From the NCBI GenBank assembly GCA_963422275.1, contig OY729418.1, forward strand, positions 248,001 to 312,000: DNA of 64,000 bases, in the 5' to 3' direction. Numbering within the stretch: position 1 is the first letter of the stretch; every line of letters begins with the position of its first letter. Below are positions 28,861 to 38,235 of this stretch, one piece after another. The position numbers were made by a program, and so were the translations under genes. The stretch comes from G963422275 sp963422275 (GTDB lineage: Bacteria; Pseudomonadota; Alphaproteobacteria; Rhodobacterales; Rhodobacteraceae). Below the pieces are notes generated by a model. That model saw only the letters and a list, made by a program, of their open reading frames with translations, was not told the DNA's origin and made no database searches.

Positions 28861-29537
28861 CGCTCGCACTTTGGATATCCTTCTCTTCGAGCTGAAAGAG
28901 TCATGGACTGCATTGTTTCTTGACGACCGAGTTTTTCATCGAATACCAATCTGCGTCTGTCACGCCAGCGCCAACCCGCTCCTGCGCAAGTGTATAATTT
29001 TGCGATGCGAATTCCCTATCGGAAACGGTTGACACCGCTGGATCTCAAGTTTCAAATGCACCCTCGATGAAGACGGGTTGCGTGAGGTGCGGAGAGATGG
29101 CCGTCAGGGAGGATCAAAGGGCCTTTGCCGCTCGCGGCATCGCCGCGAACGACATTGGCGGGCTGAAAGCCCGGTTCGATGCCTCCGCCCTGGTGCTGGT
29201 CCGGATTCGTCGGCAACCGGAGATAATGGAGAATATTGCGACGATGATTTCCGTCATCGAGGATTGCGATTGTGTCCGAGGCATGATGAATCGGCTGCGC
29301 GAGATCGAAGCGCCCGCAAACACCACCCTGACATCGACCGGCGCGAGGCCATCCCGCCGCCATTCATGCACGACGGCAGCGGAGCGGTGTGCGAATGAGA
29401 CACGGGATCGCAGCGACTCCCGATCGCCTTGCCCCATCCGCTGCTGCTCCAGGATGTCCCCCGGCGTTCAATGCATCGTCCAACCGTCCGAAAGGATCGC
29501 CTCGGAGGGAAGCCTGGACTCATGAGAAAAAAAGCCG
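28861..29537. other. No gene recognised
   Basis: About 680 bp. A plus-strand frame (29067-29525) and minus-strand frames are open for more than 100 codons, but none resembles a family I can name. The start of the frame (REDQRAFAARGIAANDIGGL) has a faint likeness to the FCD domain of GntR regulators; not enough to call. Confidence 0.3.
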
Positions 29538-30245
29538 ATGCGCGATAACACCGACGAAACCCTGCTCTCCATCGGATCCGCCGTCCGGTTCGCCCACAAA
29601 GGGGAGACAATTCACGGGCATCTCCTCGAGCGGCAGGGACGCCGGCGCTTCGCCAAGGTGATCGACACCGAGGAGCGCATCTGGAGAGTCCCCGAGCCGA
29701 TATTGAAAGCCTCAGAGAGAGAGCGGCGCACCATCATGGTAACGCATCACGACAAGGCGCGCGCAGCTTGGCGCTTGGGCGACAAGGTGACGTTCCCGAA
29801 TTCCGGGGGAGCGATGTGCGGCGAGATCGTGAAGCTCAACCCCAAGAAAGCGCGGGTGCGCTGCGGGAAAGCCTGTTGGGACGTCCCCTACAGCCTGCTC
29901 CGACGGGCAGAAGGGGAGACTGGGCGGAATGGAGCGGAACGGCTGAACGCCATCGCCACCGAAGCCCGACAACTGATGGACGAGCATGGGCTCGCGGACT
30001 GGACCCTCGCCTTCGTCGAGTCCAGACGACGCCTCGGCGACTGCAATTTCAGGGAGCGCGTGATCCGAATCACCCGTGCTCATGCCTTGGATGACGACGA
30101 CGCACAGATCCGGGACACCGTGCTGCATGAGATCGCGCACGCGATCGCGGGTCCAGAGGCGGGCCATGGGCCACTATGGAAGGTGGCCGCTCGGCGTCTC
30201 GGCGCGACGCCGAGGGCTTGTGTCTGCAAGACCCGGGTCGATTGA
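29538..30245 (+). CDS. SprT-like metalloprotease domain protein with tandem N-terminal beta modules
   Basis: A 235-residue protein. The C-terminal half is SprT-like: HEIAHA at residues 197-202 (zinc-binding His197, His201 and catalytic Glu198) and the third ligand in GHGPLW about ten residues later. The N-terminal half holds two related segments of about 40 residues, GSAVRFAHKGETIHGHLLER and GDKVTFPNSGGAMCGEIVKL, each followed by a short basic strand pair and W-x-VP; they look like duplicated small beta barrels. Proteins of the SprT group process DNA-protein adducts or are of unknown role. No operon partner is seen. I prefer the ATG at 29538. Confidence 0.82.
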   Translation: MRDNTDETLLSIGSAVRFAHKGETIHGHLLERQGRRRFAKVIDTEERIWRVPEPILKASERERRTIMVTHHDKARAAWRLGDKVTFPNSGGAMCGEIVKLNPKKARVRCGKACWDVPYSLLRRAEGETGRNGAERLNAIATEARQLMDEHGLADWTLAFVESRRRLGDCNFRERVIRITRAHALDDDDAQIRDTVLHEIAHAIAGPEAGHGPLWKVAARRLGATPRACVCKTRVD

Positions 30246-31014
30246 GACATCGTTGCGGTGCAAACCGAACGCCCCTCCCTGATTCCTTCGCTGTCGGTGC
30301 ACGGAAATTCGCTTCGGTTGGAGGCAATTGGAGAGCAGCACCTGGATTCTGCGGAGGACACAGCAATGAGCCTTGCCACACAGTCGAGGACAGACGGCAC
30401 GCGGCGCGGTTGCTGACCACCTGTGCCAATATGCGGGCGTTTGCTCCAGCGTTCCTCGCCGACTGCTGGAAGCACGCGACAAGGCGGGCGCATGGTCAAC
30501 GGCGGCGAGGAGATCCAGGTCCAGCCGAACTGGCGCGAGAAGGTTAGCGGCGATCTCCTGCCCTTTCCCGCTTCCGGCCCGATGCTGACCAAGTTCGCAG
30601 CTGAATGTCTCGAACGTCGCTCGCCGCCATGGAAACCATCCACAATGAAGGCGACCTTGAGCTAGCTCAAAAGCGCCATCCTGCCGGTCGCTCTCGTCAT
30701 CGTTGCCCGCTCCGAGCGCGAGGAAAACTTGCTTGTTCACGGATTGGAGCGGCCAAGTTCGACCTCGTCGACCGGACTGTTTCAAATAAATCAGAAACCA
30801 CTATGTTTCTTTACCTCCAGAACCCCCGCTTTATTCGGAGTGACGCGATATTGTGATGGCGGACACAACCCAGCGCAGCTTGTTGAGCGAGGGTGGAAAG
30901 GGTGCGACCGCACACCGGCCGTCGAAGCTCGAGCTCAGATACTGCACTTCCGCCGATCTTGTCGGCGGCAAAGAGGCTGCACGCCAAGTTCACTTGAGAT
31001 GGATATAAAGCTAG
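30246..31014. other. No gene recognised
   Basis: About 770 bp between the SprT-like gene and an IS5-group copy. A minus-strand frame of about 200 codons (30174-30785) and several plus-strand frames exist but show no family resemblance. Probably decayed sequence. Confidence 0.3.
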
Positions 31015-31766
31015 GGAATCTCTGATTTTTTTGCGGTGATTTTGACTGCGGGAATTGCTGTTCCCAGCTGTACCGGTCGGTTTCCCGCGATCCGGAAGCC
31101 CAAATGCGCGTTTTCGGGGCTGAACCGCCACCGTTTCAGCCCCCGCAGGACCGGTCCGGCAAATTCCGGACACTCTTCTCCCCTGTCACGACAAGTGCGG
31201 CTGGGCAATCATCGGGTTCGAGAATCCCAAAAGCGGCACAAGCCGCTGCACGTTCCTCTCCAGCACCCGGCAGCGAACCTTGTCATAGCAGAACACCCGC
31301 TTCCCCATCCCGCGATACCCGGCATCAGTCCAGATCCGTTCCTCCTTGCCGTGCGGAAGCCGGCCCGAAGGCGTCAGGTCGGTGCCGATGCGCGGCTTCA
31401 TCCCGAAATGCCGCCGGTTCCCCTTCCTCGTCCGGTGTATCTCCAGATCGCCGGATTGCAGAACAGCTGCACGCAGTGCATGCGCAGCATCGCCAGCAGC
31501 GAATGCGGCTGTCGCCCCTTGTCGCCGCCCTTTGGACACGCCGGCGCAATGCGGGCTTCCACAGGCGCGCCCAAGGGACCGGGCCGTCCATCCGCTCCGG
31601 AAAAGATCTCGCGGCGCTTCTTGCCATCCTGTTCAAGGCTCGCAAAGGTCAATTGCCGAAGGCGCTGCATGTCGTGGTCCCCCAAAAGAAAGGCGTGGCG
31701 CAAGACAGCGGACGCGCACCGGATGCGCAATGACACGCCCAAAATCAGGCTGCATTCAGAGGTTCC
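31015..31766 (-). mobile_element. IS5-group element, diverged and deleted copy
   Basis: Left boundary CTAG then GGAATCTCTGA; right boundary AGGTTCC then CTAA, close to the other copies but with more substitutions. On the minus strand a shortened frame still shows IHRTRKGNRRHFGMK and RVLERNVQRLVPLLGFSNP of the transposase, but pieces in between are lost. An older insertion than the copies at 47 and 61 kb. Confidence 0.8.
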
Positions 31767-31838
31767 CTAACCCACCAACTGAAAGGATGCAGGTTTGTTC
31801 AAATCAGCAAAACCGCAAGCAGTGGGGCACTGGCAGAG

Positions 31839-32441
31839 TCAGCCAGCGTTGCCGTTGCTCTCGACAAATCTCAGCAAGGGGGCAAAGTCGCCTGCATCGG
31901 CAGAGCGCAAGGCCGCGATATAGGCTTCACGTCTGGCGTTATCGGCCTGAAGGTCAAAACCGCTCGCCCATTCGACCGGCGGGTGGTCGAAGCAATCCGA
32001 CAGATAGATGTCGGTGGCGATCCGCGCGTGCCGTCCATTGCCATTCGGAAAAGGGTGAATTTGCACCATGCGACAATGAAACCGTGCGCCCGCTTCAAGC
32101 GGATCGAAGGTGTCGTTCTCAGCCCAAAAGCGCGCATCGTCCAGAAGGATGCGCAGTTGCATGCCAATCTGAAACGGCTCGATGCCGATGTTCTTTTCGC
32201 GCAGACGATAGGTTCCGGCCCAATCCCAGACCTCGCCGAACAGGCGCTTGTGCAGCGTGCGCACGAAGTCGTCAGCGAGAATATCGCCGCGGCGGCGGCG
32301 TGGCAGCCATCCCAGACCTTCGGTGATGTTGGCCTGCTCCAACTCGTCCAACTCACCGCGCGTTGTGATGTGATCGAATTTCAGGCCGTTGATTTCATCG
32401 GGATCAAGCGGGGTTGCGCTTTCGGGTTCTTCAAGCTTCAT
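31839..32441 (-). CDS. Mobile mystery protein B (Fic-fold protein)
   Basis: A 200-residue Fic/DOC-fold protein with a complete loop HPFPNGNGRHAR and the N-terminal PDEINGLKFDHITTRGELDELEQANI typical of mobile mystery protein B (TIGR02613). It overlaps the end of the Xre-type partner by four bases (ATGA). This pair moves between genomes as a unit and behaves like a toxin-antitoxin module, in which the Fic protein would modify a target with a nucleotide. Confidence 0.9.
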   Translation of the reverse strand: MKLEEPESATPLDPDEINGLKFDHITTRGELDELEQANITEGLGWLPRRRRGDILADDFVRTLHKRLFGEVWDWAGTYRLREKNIGIEPFQIGMQLRILLDDARFWAENDTFDPLEAGARFHCRMVQIHPFPNGNGRHARIATDIYLSDCFDHPPVEWASGFDLQADNARREAYIAALRSADAGDFAPLLRFVESNGNAG

Positions 32442-32905
32442 GACGTCTCCCAGAAGTCCGAGGGGCGTTCACGAAGAAGCTGGTCGGCCAGGCGGTCGAT
32501 CTCCTCCCGCATCCGTTCAGCGGAAAGCGATTGCTTTTCCAAGGCCATATGCGCGCTTGCCCGCCGCACGACGGCCACGGCCTTGGCGCGAGCCTGGTCG
32601 CGCAGGATGTCTTCGATCTGGCCATCGGGCACGATGGCATAGACGAATTTGCCGCCCATCGCCTCGGCCAGGCGTTCCATATGGCCGAGCGTGACGCCAC
32701 CGTCTCGCTCTTTGCGTTCGGCCTGATAGATTGCCGGTTTGGTGACACCCAGGCGTTTGGCAAGCTCGGGCGCGGACATGCCCAGCGCTTTGCGCATGGT
32801 GCTGATCCAGCCCTCGCGCGGCGCTTTGAGGCCAGCAACCTGGCTCGCGGCACTGTTCAGTGCGCGGGCATATTGTCTCCTGGCTGTGTCCTTGACGCTG
32901 CTCAT
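32438..32905 (-). CDS. Mobile mystery protein A (Xre-type regulator)
   Basis: A 155-residue DNA-binding protein (TIGR02612). WISTMRKALGMSAPELAKRLGVTKPAIYQAERKE, read in parts, is a clear Xre helix-turn-helix, followed by VTLGHMERLAEAMGGKFVYAIVP, the conserved remainder. The C-terminus is helical and charged. I chose the ATG at 32905 (MSSVKDTARRQYARAL) as family members start here. It is the first gene of the pair and likely represses its own promoter. Confidence 0.9.
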   Translation of the reverse strand: MSSVKDTARRQYARALNSAASQVAGLKAPREGWISTMRKALGMSAPELAKRLGVTKPAIYQAERKERDGGVTLGHMERLAEAMGGKFVYAIVPDGQIEDILRDQARAKAVAVVRRASAHMALEKQSLSAERMREEIDRLADQLLRERPSDFWETS

Positions 32906-33133
32906 GGGTATCTTTTCATACTCTTTTTCCAACAAAGATCGTATATCAATTATCCATAAATGTAAAACAGAGCATCTATGAATGCTCTGTTTTCCTCTTG
33001 AAGAGTATACATTGACTGTCTTGTGTGCCACATCGATCTTGTTGCAAGCTAAAGGTCGAGGATACGGCACATCTGAATGGTCTGCATCAGACCGATTGCG
33101 GCCAAGCCTGATGGGCTTGACCGCGATTTTTTA

Positions 33134-33979
33134 TCACGCCACGGCCTGTCGCGGCTCTTCCTCAACGACCGGCTGCAAGCCCTGCAGGAAATCTGCCGCG
33201 CGCTTATCGTCTTTCAAGACCTTGAGCCAGCCTTGAATGCAAGCGGCGTGATCTTCGCCAGGCTCCGGCGTCAGAACCAAAGCTGAAAAATCGGTGGGAT
33301 ACGCAAAAGCGTCCTCGCGGGTAACAAGATCATCGGGTGGGCACGCCAATCGGGCGTCGTTTTGTCCGAGGTACGGCATGATGACACCTTTGAGCTCGCC
33401 AGCCTTCAACAGATCGAACAGCCTCTTTGTCGCAGCATTCTGCGTGCGATCGAAAATGCAGGAGAAGACACTTTTCATCCATGCCAAAAAGAACTGTGTG
33501 GGCGCGTCGAAGCGAGGCCCATATCCAGCGCGGCAGCAAATGATAGTATCCACCTTGGTCACATTCAGGCTGATCTCTGGATCGCGATCCGGCCAAAGTG
33601 GCGCAAGCCCCAAATTGTCGTAGGTTCCACCATCGGTCAGGATCAAGCGCTCCTCGCGGCGCGTCCCATCTTTTGTATTGAATGGCAGAACCCCATCTAG
33701 GGCTGGCAACCTGAGTTGATAGGCCGCAGATGCGCTCACTGTATGAGCCAACGGGATATCCCGAGCGGCCAGTTCTCCGATACGCCAAGTCCCTGAACTT
33801 CTTTGCGAAAAATAGAAAGCAGATCCCGTTCGCAGTTCCACCGCATTGACGATGAGCAGGGGCGCCTCCGCAGGCAGGTCTGAGTGTCGCTGACGCTCGG
33901 GCCAAGGCACGTATGCCGATGGCTGTCGATCAAATGGAAACCAGTGAAAGAAAAAAAATCGAGCAGGTCGATAGCCTGA
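33134..33979 (-). pseudogene. Patatin-like phospholipase, C-terminal fragment
   Basis: Frame contains LLIVNAVELRTGSAFYFS, then LILTDGGTYDNLGL, where DGG is the catalytic-Asp motif of patatin-like lipases. The Gly-x-Ser-x-Gly nucleophile half is absent: the sequence is cut at 33979-33983 by the IS427-like element. The upstream half is not found beyond the IS. Confidence 0.7.
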
Positions 33980-34755
33980 TTAGGTCGTGTACTCATTAGT
34001 TTTGATCCAGAGGCGGATGCAGGCAAGGGCGATTGCGGCGAGGAAGTTTCCTGCAAGCTTGTGATGGCGGGTCGCGATGCCTCGGAAGTGCTTGAGCTTG
34101 TTGAAGAAGCGTTCGACGAGATTGCGTTGGCGGTAGAGATCATGGGATGCGGAGCGCTGCTCCCGGCGATCCCGTTGGGTCGGGATGTGGGGGCAAGAGC
34201 CATGGTCGGCAATGCGTTTGAGGATGGTGCGGGCGTCGCAGTCGCGGTCGGCGACGGTGTCCCGGGCCGGCTCAAGGCCGTCAAGGAGGGCCGGCACGGC
34301 AGCCTTGTCAGAGGCTTGGCCCGGGGTGATCACGAAGCGGCGCGGCCGGCCAAGGCCGTCGACGACGACATGGATTTTGGTGCTCAGCCCGCCTCGCGAG
34401 CGTCCGATGGCGTGGTCCGGACCCCCTTTTTTCCGCCCGCGGCGTGCTGGTGGGCGCGCACCACCGAGGAGTCGAGGAAATGCAGAGATCCCGGCGAGCC
34501 CGTCGCCAGCGCCCCGAACAGGCGCTCCCACACCCCTTGCTTGGCCCAGCGGTTGTAGCGATTGCAGACTGTCGTATACGGCCCGCAGCGTTCCGGAAGG
34601 TCGCGCCACGGCGTGCCGGTGCGCAGGACGTGAAAGATCCCGCTGATCGCCCGCCGGCCGTCCACCCGCGGAACGCCCCGCGGCTTGTCAGGCGGCAACG
34701 GCGAGATGATCGCCCATTCCGCATCCGTCAGATCGTGCCGGCCCTGCATCCTCAA
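33980..34755 (-). CDS. IS427-like transposase, two frames joined by programmed frameshift
   Basis: The first frame (34755-34384) starts MRMQGRHDLTDAEWAIISPL and carries the helix-turn-helix and first catalytic Asp region (LDSSVVRAHQHAAG). The second (to 33980) carries RSRGGLSTKIHVVVDGLGRP and NLVERFFNKLKHFRGIATR. They overlap around AAAAAAG on the minus strand (34432-34426), the usual A6G slippery site of this group. In the second frame the family's DRGYDA is changed to DRDCDA, which may impair activity. The stop codon TAA is completed by the flanking TA target sequence. Confidence 0.82.
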
Positions 34756-34830
34756 TCTCCCGCTGTTTGGAAGCTTGAATCACATCAGAGCCGAAAAGAG
34801 AATCCCTTTTCACTTTATGAGTACACGACC
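33983..34830 (-). mobile_element. IS427-like IS5-family element, full length
   Basis: 848 bp, bounded by GGTCGTGTACTCAT and ATGAGTACACGACC with TA on each side. It is the only copy in the window with both transposase halves complete; copies at 2071, 23176 and 48723 are deleted versions of it. Confidence 0.88.
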
Positions 34831-34902
34831 TAGTGCTTCTATGGAGAATTCCGATCCTTGCGAGCAGCAGGGCAAGATTATGGTCCTCAATTCGCAGGGG
34901 TG

Positions 34903-35247
34903 TTAGTCGTCGGACTTGATGATTTTCCGCTCCAGTGTCTCTATGCGGTCTACCGCAGCACCTGTTCTTGTCTTCTGATCCCGAAGCTGCGATTCTACCT
35001 CTTGGACTCGCCTGTTCGTCTTGTCGCCGGCCCTTCTGATCCGACAAAGTTCGCAAATAACCAAGACGACAAACACCACGATTGCCACTGCCGCCAGCAA
35101 CGGGCCAACCCAATCCCATTGTTCAACTATCTTCGTTCCCAGTGCCTTGGCCTACTCTGGGAACATCGCGCCGAGCACCGTCAGGACAACGGGTAGGCCA
35201 CCGAACACCCAAGTCTTCCAGTTGAGCTGGTACTTGGATTTGGCCAT
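34903..35247 (-). pseudogene. Small membrane protein with coiled coil, interrupted by TAG
   Basis: From an ATG at 35247 the frame reads MAKSKYQLNWKTWVFGGLPV with a first hydrophobic helix, meets TAG at codon 32 (35154-35152), and continues in the same frame with a second membrane segment (LLAAVAIVVFVVLVICEL) and a charged coiled coil ending ERKIIKSDD. The shared frame on both sides of the stop suggests one 114-codon gene with a single nonsense mutation; alternatively the downstream part is a separate small gene starting at 35100. Function unknown. Confidence 0.45.
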
Positions 35248-35299
35248 GGGCGTTCTCGCAAACGGTGTGAGGGCAGCCAGCCTACCACAGCCCGCCGGT

Positions 35300-35749
35300 G
35301 AGCCGCACGGCCCATGCTGGCTTCATTCTGGATGCCCTGGAACAGGCGGTGCGCGCTAAGAAGCCCGCCAAAGGGATCGAGCCTCGTGCATCACAGCGAC
35401 CGCGGCGTCAATACCTGTCGATCAAATACTCCGGGCGCCTGGCCCAAGCCGGGATCGATCCTTCGATCGGCAGCGTCGGCGACAGCTACGACAACGCGTT
35501 GGCCGAAACGATCAACGGCCTCTACAAGGACGACGTGATCCACCGGCACGCGGCCCGTGGAGATCGTTCGAGGCGGTCGAATACGCCACCCTCGATTGGG
35601 TCGACTAGTTCAATAATCGCCACCTGCTCGGCCCCATCGGCAACATCCCGCCCGCTGAAGCCGAAGAACATCACTATGCCGCCAGAGAAAACCTCGATAT
35701 GGTTGCATGACTCAAACCAAACTGCCTACGGGAAACCCGGGGCGGTTCA
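35300..35749 (+). mobile_element. IS3-family element, right-end remnant with frameshifted transposase
   Basis: Pieces of the ORFB C-terminus are spread over frames: GSSLVHHSDRGVNT, then RLAQAGIDPSIGSVGDSYDNALAETINGLYK (catalytic Asp and the start of the Glu helix), then an NNRHLLGPIGNIPPAEAEEH-like stretch. The region ends with CCCGGGGCGGTTCA at 35749, the typical IS3-group terminal repeat. Left end and ORFA are absent. Confidence 0.75.
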
Positions 35750-35891
35750 ATCCGTGACGACCATGTTGCGCTTGGGCTGGCAGAGCCCCGCCGCAGCGTC
35801 CCGGGTGATTTGCAGACTCCCAGGTACCCCGCGTTTAATGACGCGCCCTGAAGTTCGTCATCTCTTATTGCGAAACTTCATTATTAGCTTT

Positions 35892-35951
35892 GTTTTGTTA
35901 CACTATACGATTGACAGCGATATCCGCTTCAGATACATTGTTCAACAAAAC
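35892..35951. promoter_or_regulatory. Inverted repeat upstream of the AbiEi gene
   Basis: GTTTTGTT at 35892-35899 and AACAAAAC at 35944-35951 form an 8-bp inverted repeat spanning an AT-rich promoter-like stretch. AbiEi antitoxins are known to bind inverted repeats in their own promoters, so this is a candidate operator. Confidence 0.4.
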
Positions 35952-35977
35952 ACAACTATTTCTCAGGTTTCACGGCA

Positions 35978-36844
35978 GTGCCTACCATGACCTTCGTCAC
36001 CCGCTCGCTCTCGCCCCAGGAGAGCCGCGTCGTCCTCCACATGGCAGAGCACGGCAACAAGGAAATCGAACGCCAGGAAATTATCGACATGCTCCGCGTC
36101 AACCCACAAGCCGCCGATCATGTGATCCGCTCGCTGCGCCGGAAAGGATGGCTGGAGCGCGCCAGTTGGGGCCGCTACCTCCTCATTCCTCCAGAAATGG
36201 GCCCTGACGCTCTCGGAGAAAGCAACGTCCTGGCGCTCGCCAGCCGGATCGCCCAACCCTACTACTTCGGCTACGGAACGGCCGCGATGCACTACGGCCT
36301 CACAACGCAGCACCGCCGCGTCGTTCAACTGGTGACACCGGTGCGCTCACGCAACCGACGCGTGCTCGACACGGAAGTCCGCGTCGTCAACCCGGTCCCG
36401 CGAAAGTTCTTCGGATTCGGCCCGGTCGACGTCCTGGGCTACACCGTCATGATGTCCGATCGCGAAAAGACCGCAATCGACTGCATCGACCGTCCGGACC
36501 TCGCCGGCGGCGAAGGAGAAGCGGCGACCATCCTGGCGACGGCTTGCCGCCGCATCGACTGGCACAAGGCGGCCGGCTATCTGGACCGCATGTCCTCCAA
36601 GACGCTCACGCGACGCTTCGGATGGCTAGCAGAGCGTGCCGGCGCCACCATCCCCGAAGACGTGCACACGCATCTCCACGACCTCGCGCAGGGAAGCGGC
36701 CGAGCATACTTCGGCCCGAGAACCCCCAAGCCCGGCGCAATCGGCTATCAGGAGCGTTGGCAGCTCACCGCCAACGTCGCCAGCCACGAATTGAGCGACA
36801 GCGCCGGAATCGCGCGGCCGCGATCGGTTGACCGGGAGCGCTGA
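35978..36844 (+). CDS. AbiEi-family type IV antitoxin and transcriptional regulator
   Basis: A 288-residue protein. The N-terminal winged helix (RQEIIDMLRVNPQAADHVIRSLRRKGWLERASWGRYLL, read in parts) is followed by the AbiEi antitoxin body (YYFGYGTAAMHYGLTTQ, then MSDREKTAIDCIDRPDLAGG). The antitoxin counters the AbiEii nucleotidyltransferase and represses the operon. The start is either GTG at 35978 or ATG at 35987. The toxin gene follows within a few bases. Confidence 0.9.
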   Translation: MPTMTFVTRSLSPQESRVVLHMAEHGNKEIERQEIIDMLRVNPQAADHVIRSLRRKGWLERASWGRYLLIPPEMGPDALGESNVLALASRIAQPYYFGYGTAAMHYGLTTQHRRVVQLVTPVRSRNRRVLDTEVRVVNPVPRKFFGFGPVDVLGYTVMMSDREKTAIDCIDRPDLAGGEGEAATILATACRRIDWHKAAGYLDRMSSKTLTRRFGWLAERAGATIPEDVHTHLHDLAQGSGRAYFGPRTPKPGAIGYQERWQLTANVASHELSDSAGIARPRSVDRER

Positions 36845-36847
36845 GCC

Positions 36848-37756
36848 ATTCTCACCCGTCCTCAGGTCCAGCGCTACTCCGCCGAAGCCGGACTGCGCGA
36901 CATCATGATCGCCGAAAACGAGATCGTGCTCACCTACCTGCTCCAGTTGATGGCGGAGCGCGGCATCCTGGACAAGCTCGCCTTCAAGGGCGGAACCTGC
37001 CTTCGCAAGATGTTCATCGGTAGCGGGGGGCGCTTCTCGACCGATCTGGATTTCACGCGGGTCGAAGAACACGACCACGAAGACGTGATCCTCGCCATGA
37101 TGGAGGCGTTCGAACAGCCGTTTAACGGGCTCCGGTTCGACGTGCCCGACGACAGTTACTACGAAACCCAGGACGGCCTGTCCTGGGGCGTCAACCCGAT
37201 CTACGCCCATGACTGGAACCCGGGCGGGCAAAGCCACATCAGGATCCAAGTCAGCCGCCGCGAGGTGCCCACCCTTCCCCCATCGCGGAACGCTCAACGC
37301 GTGCAGAGCTACTTCCGGCACCTGCCTTTCGACCCGGTGGACATCACGTGCCTAGCTCTACCCGAGATCATCGCCAAGAAGGTTCGCGCCTGTTATCAGC
37401 GTAGCAAGGCGCGCGACGTCTATGACCTCAGCGTCTTTGCGACCCGACCCCTTGACCGACCGCTCATTCGCCGGCTCGTCGTGCTCAAGATCTGGCAGGC
37501 CGGCGACGCGTTCGATCCGGAAGCCCTCATGGCGAAATTCGACAATGTCACCGCATTCGATTGGGACGATCTCCGGCAGCTGGTCCGGCGGGCGCAGGCA
37601 ATCGACCCTGCACAGATCACCGCTGCTTGCCTGAAGGGATTCGACTTCCTCGCGGCGCTCGATCCTGCCGAGGCCAAACTCGCGGGCGACCCCCACCATC
37701 GCGATCACGCCTTGTGGGGACGGCTTCGAACCAATCTGCAAGTCAGCCGCATTTGA
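36848..37756 (+). CDS. AbiEii/AbiGii-family nucleotidyltransferase toxin
   Basis: The core LAFKGGTCLRKMF followed by RFSTDLDFTRVEE is the nucleotidyltransferase motif (GG, then DxD) of AbiEii toxins, and ALPEIIAKKVRACYQRSKARDVYDLSVF is the second conserved block; all key residues are present. Such toxins block growth by adding nucleotides to RNA, and in phage infection act as abortive-infection agents. Family members start with a segment like LTRPQVQRYSAEAGLRDIMIAENEIVLTYLL (read in parts); here that segment lies in frame but begins with ATT at 36848, with the first ATG at 36905. I give the longer form; the shorter one would be 283 residues. Confidence 0.88.
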   Translation: MLTRPQVQRYSAEAGLRDIMIAENEIVLTYLLQLMAERGILDKLAFKGGTCLRKMFIGSGGRFSTDLDFTRVEEHDHEDVILAMMEAFEQPFNGLRFDVPDDSYYETQDGLSWGVNPIYAHDWNPGGQSHIRIQVSRREVPTLPPSRNAQRVQSYFRHLPFDPVDITCLALPEIIAKKVRACYQRSKARDVYDLSVFATRPLDRPLIRRLVVLKIWQAGDAFDPEALMAKFDNVTAFDWDDLRQLVRRAQAIDPAQITAACLKGFDFLAALDPAEAKLAGDPHHRDHALWGRLRTNLQVSRI

Positions 37757-37775
37757 AGGTAGCAACAACAACAGG

Positions 37776-38078
37776 TTAGCTGACCGATCCTTCACCAAGC
37801 TCTTCGATTAGGTCTTCCTCCTCGGGGAACAGAGCCGCGAGATCGTCCACCGAGAGCCGCTCATCCAGGAAACCACGTGCGCCGCATGCGTTGGCACGCT
37901 CGAAGTAGTCGCGGATGACTCCAAAGGCCGCCTCCCGGAAATCGCTGCGGTCGATCTCGTCGAAATCCCGCTTCACGCGATACCGGCGCACACCCGGCTG
38001 GACAGGAGCTGCCCGAACTGTTACCGTTCCCTTTTCTGCGGCGTGCGGTACCTCATCTGCGTCCAACACCCGCCGCAA
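37776..38078 (-). CDS. Hypothetical protein, 100 residues
   Basis: An acidic protein reading VKRDFDEIDRSDFREAAFGVIRDYFERA and ending in an acidic helix (FPEEEDLIEELGEGS). No family recognised. It is convergent with the AbiEii gene and divergent from the NYN gene. Coding is plausible from the amino-acid composition, but I cannot prove it. Confidence 0.45.
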   Translation of the reverse strand: MRRVLDADEVPHAAEKGTVTVRAAPVQPGVRRYRVKRDFDEIDRSDFREAAFGVIRDYFERANACGARGFLDERLSVDDLAALFPEEEDLIEELGEGSVS

Positions 38079-38235
38079 TCGGCTTACTGGACCGCATCGG
38101 CGCGCGTCGGCGCAGCCGTTTCATCGCAACTCAGGGGGAAACCGCCTCGTGAATGAGACCGAGATCTCTACCAGGTCGCCGCCCGGGCGTTCGTCTGTTG
38201 CGAGACCGGCGGCAGCGTCGTGACCGCATGACGGC

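Noticed and set aside
29067..29525. A 152-codon plus-strand frame with a faint FCD/GntR-like start
   Set aside because: The resemblance is limited to about 30 residues and the rest is low in family signal, so no call was made.
30174..30785. A 203-codon minus-strand frame
   Set aside because: It overlaps the intact SprT-like gene at its end and shows no conserved motif. Treated as chance.
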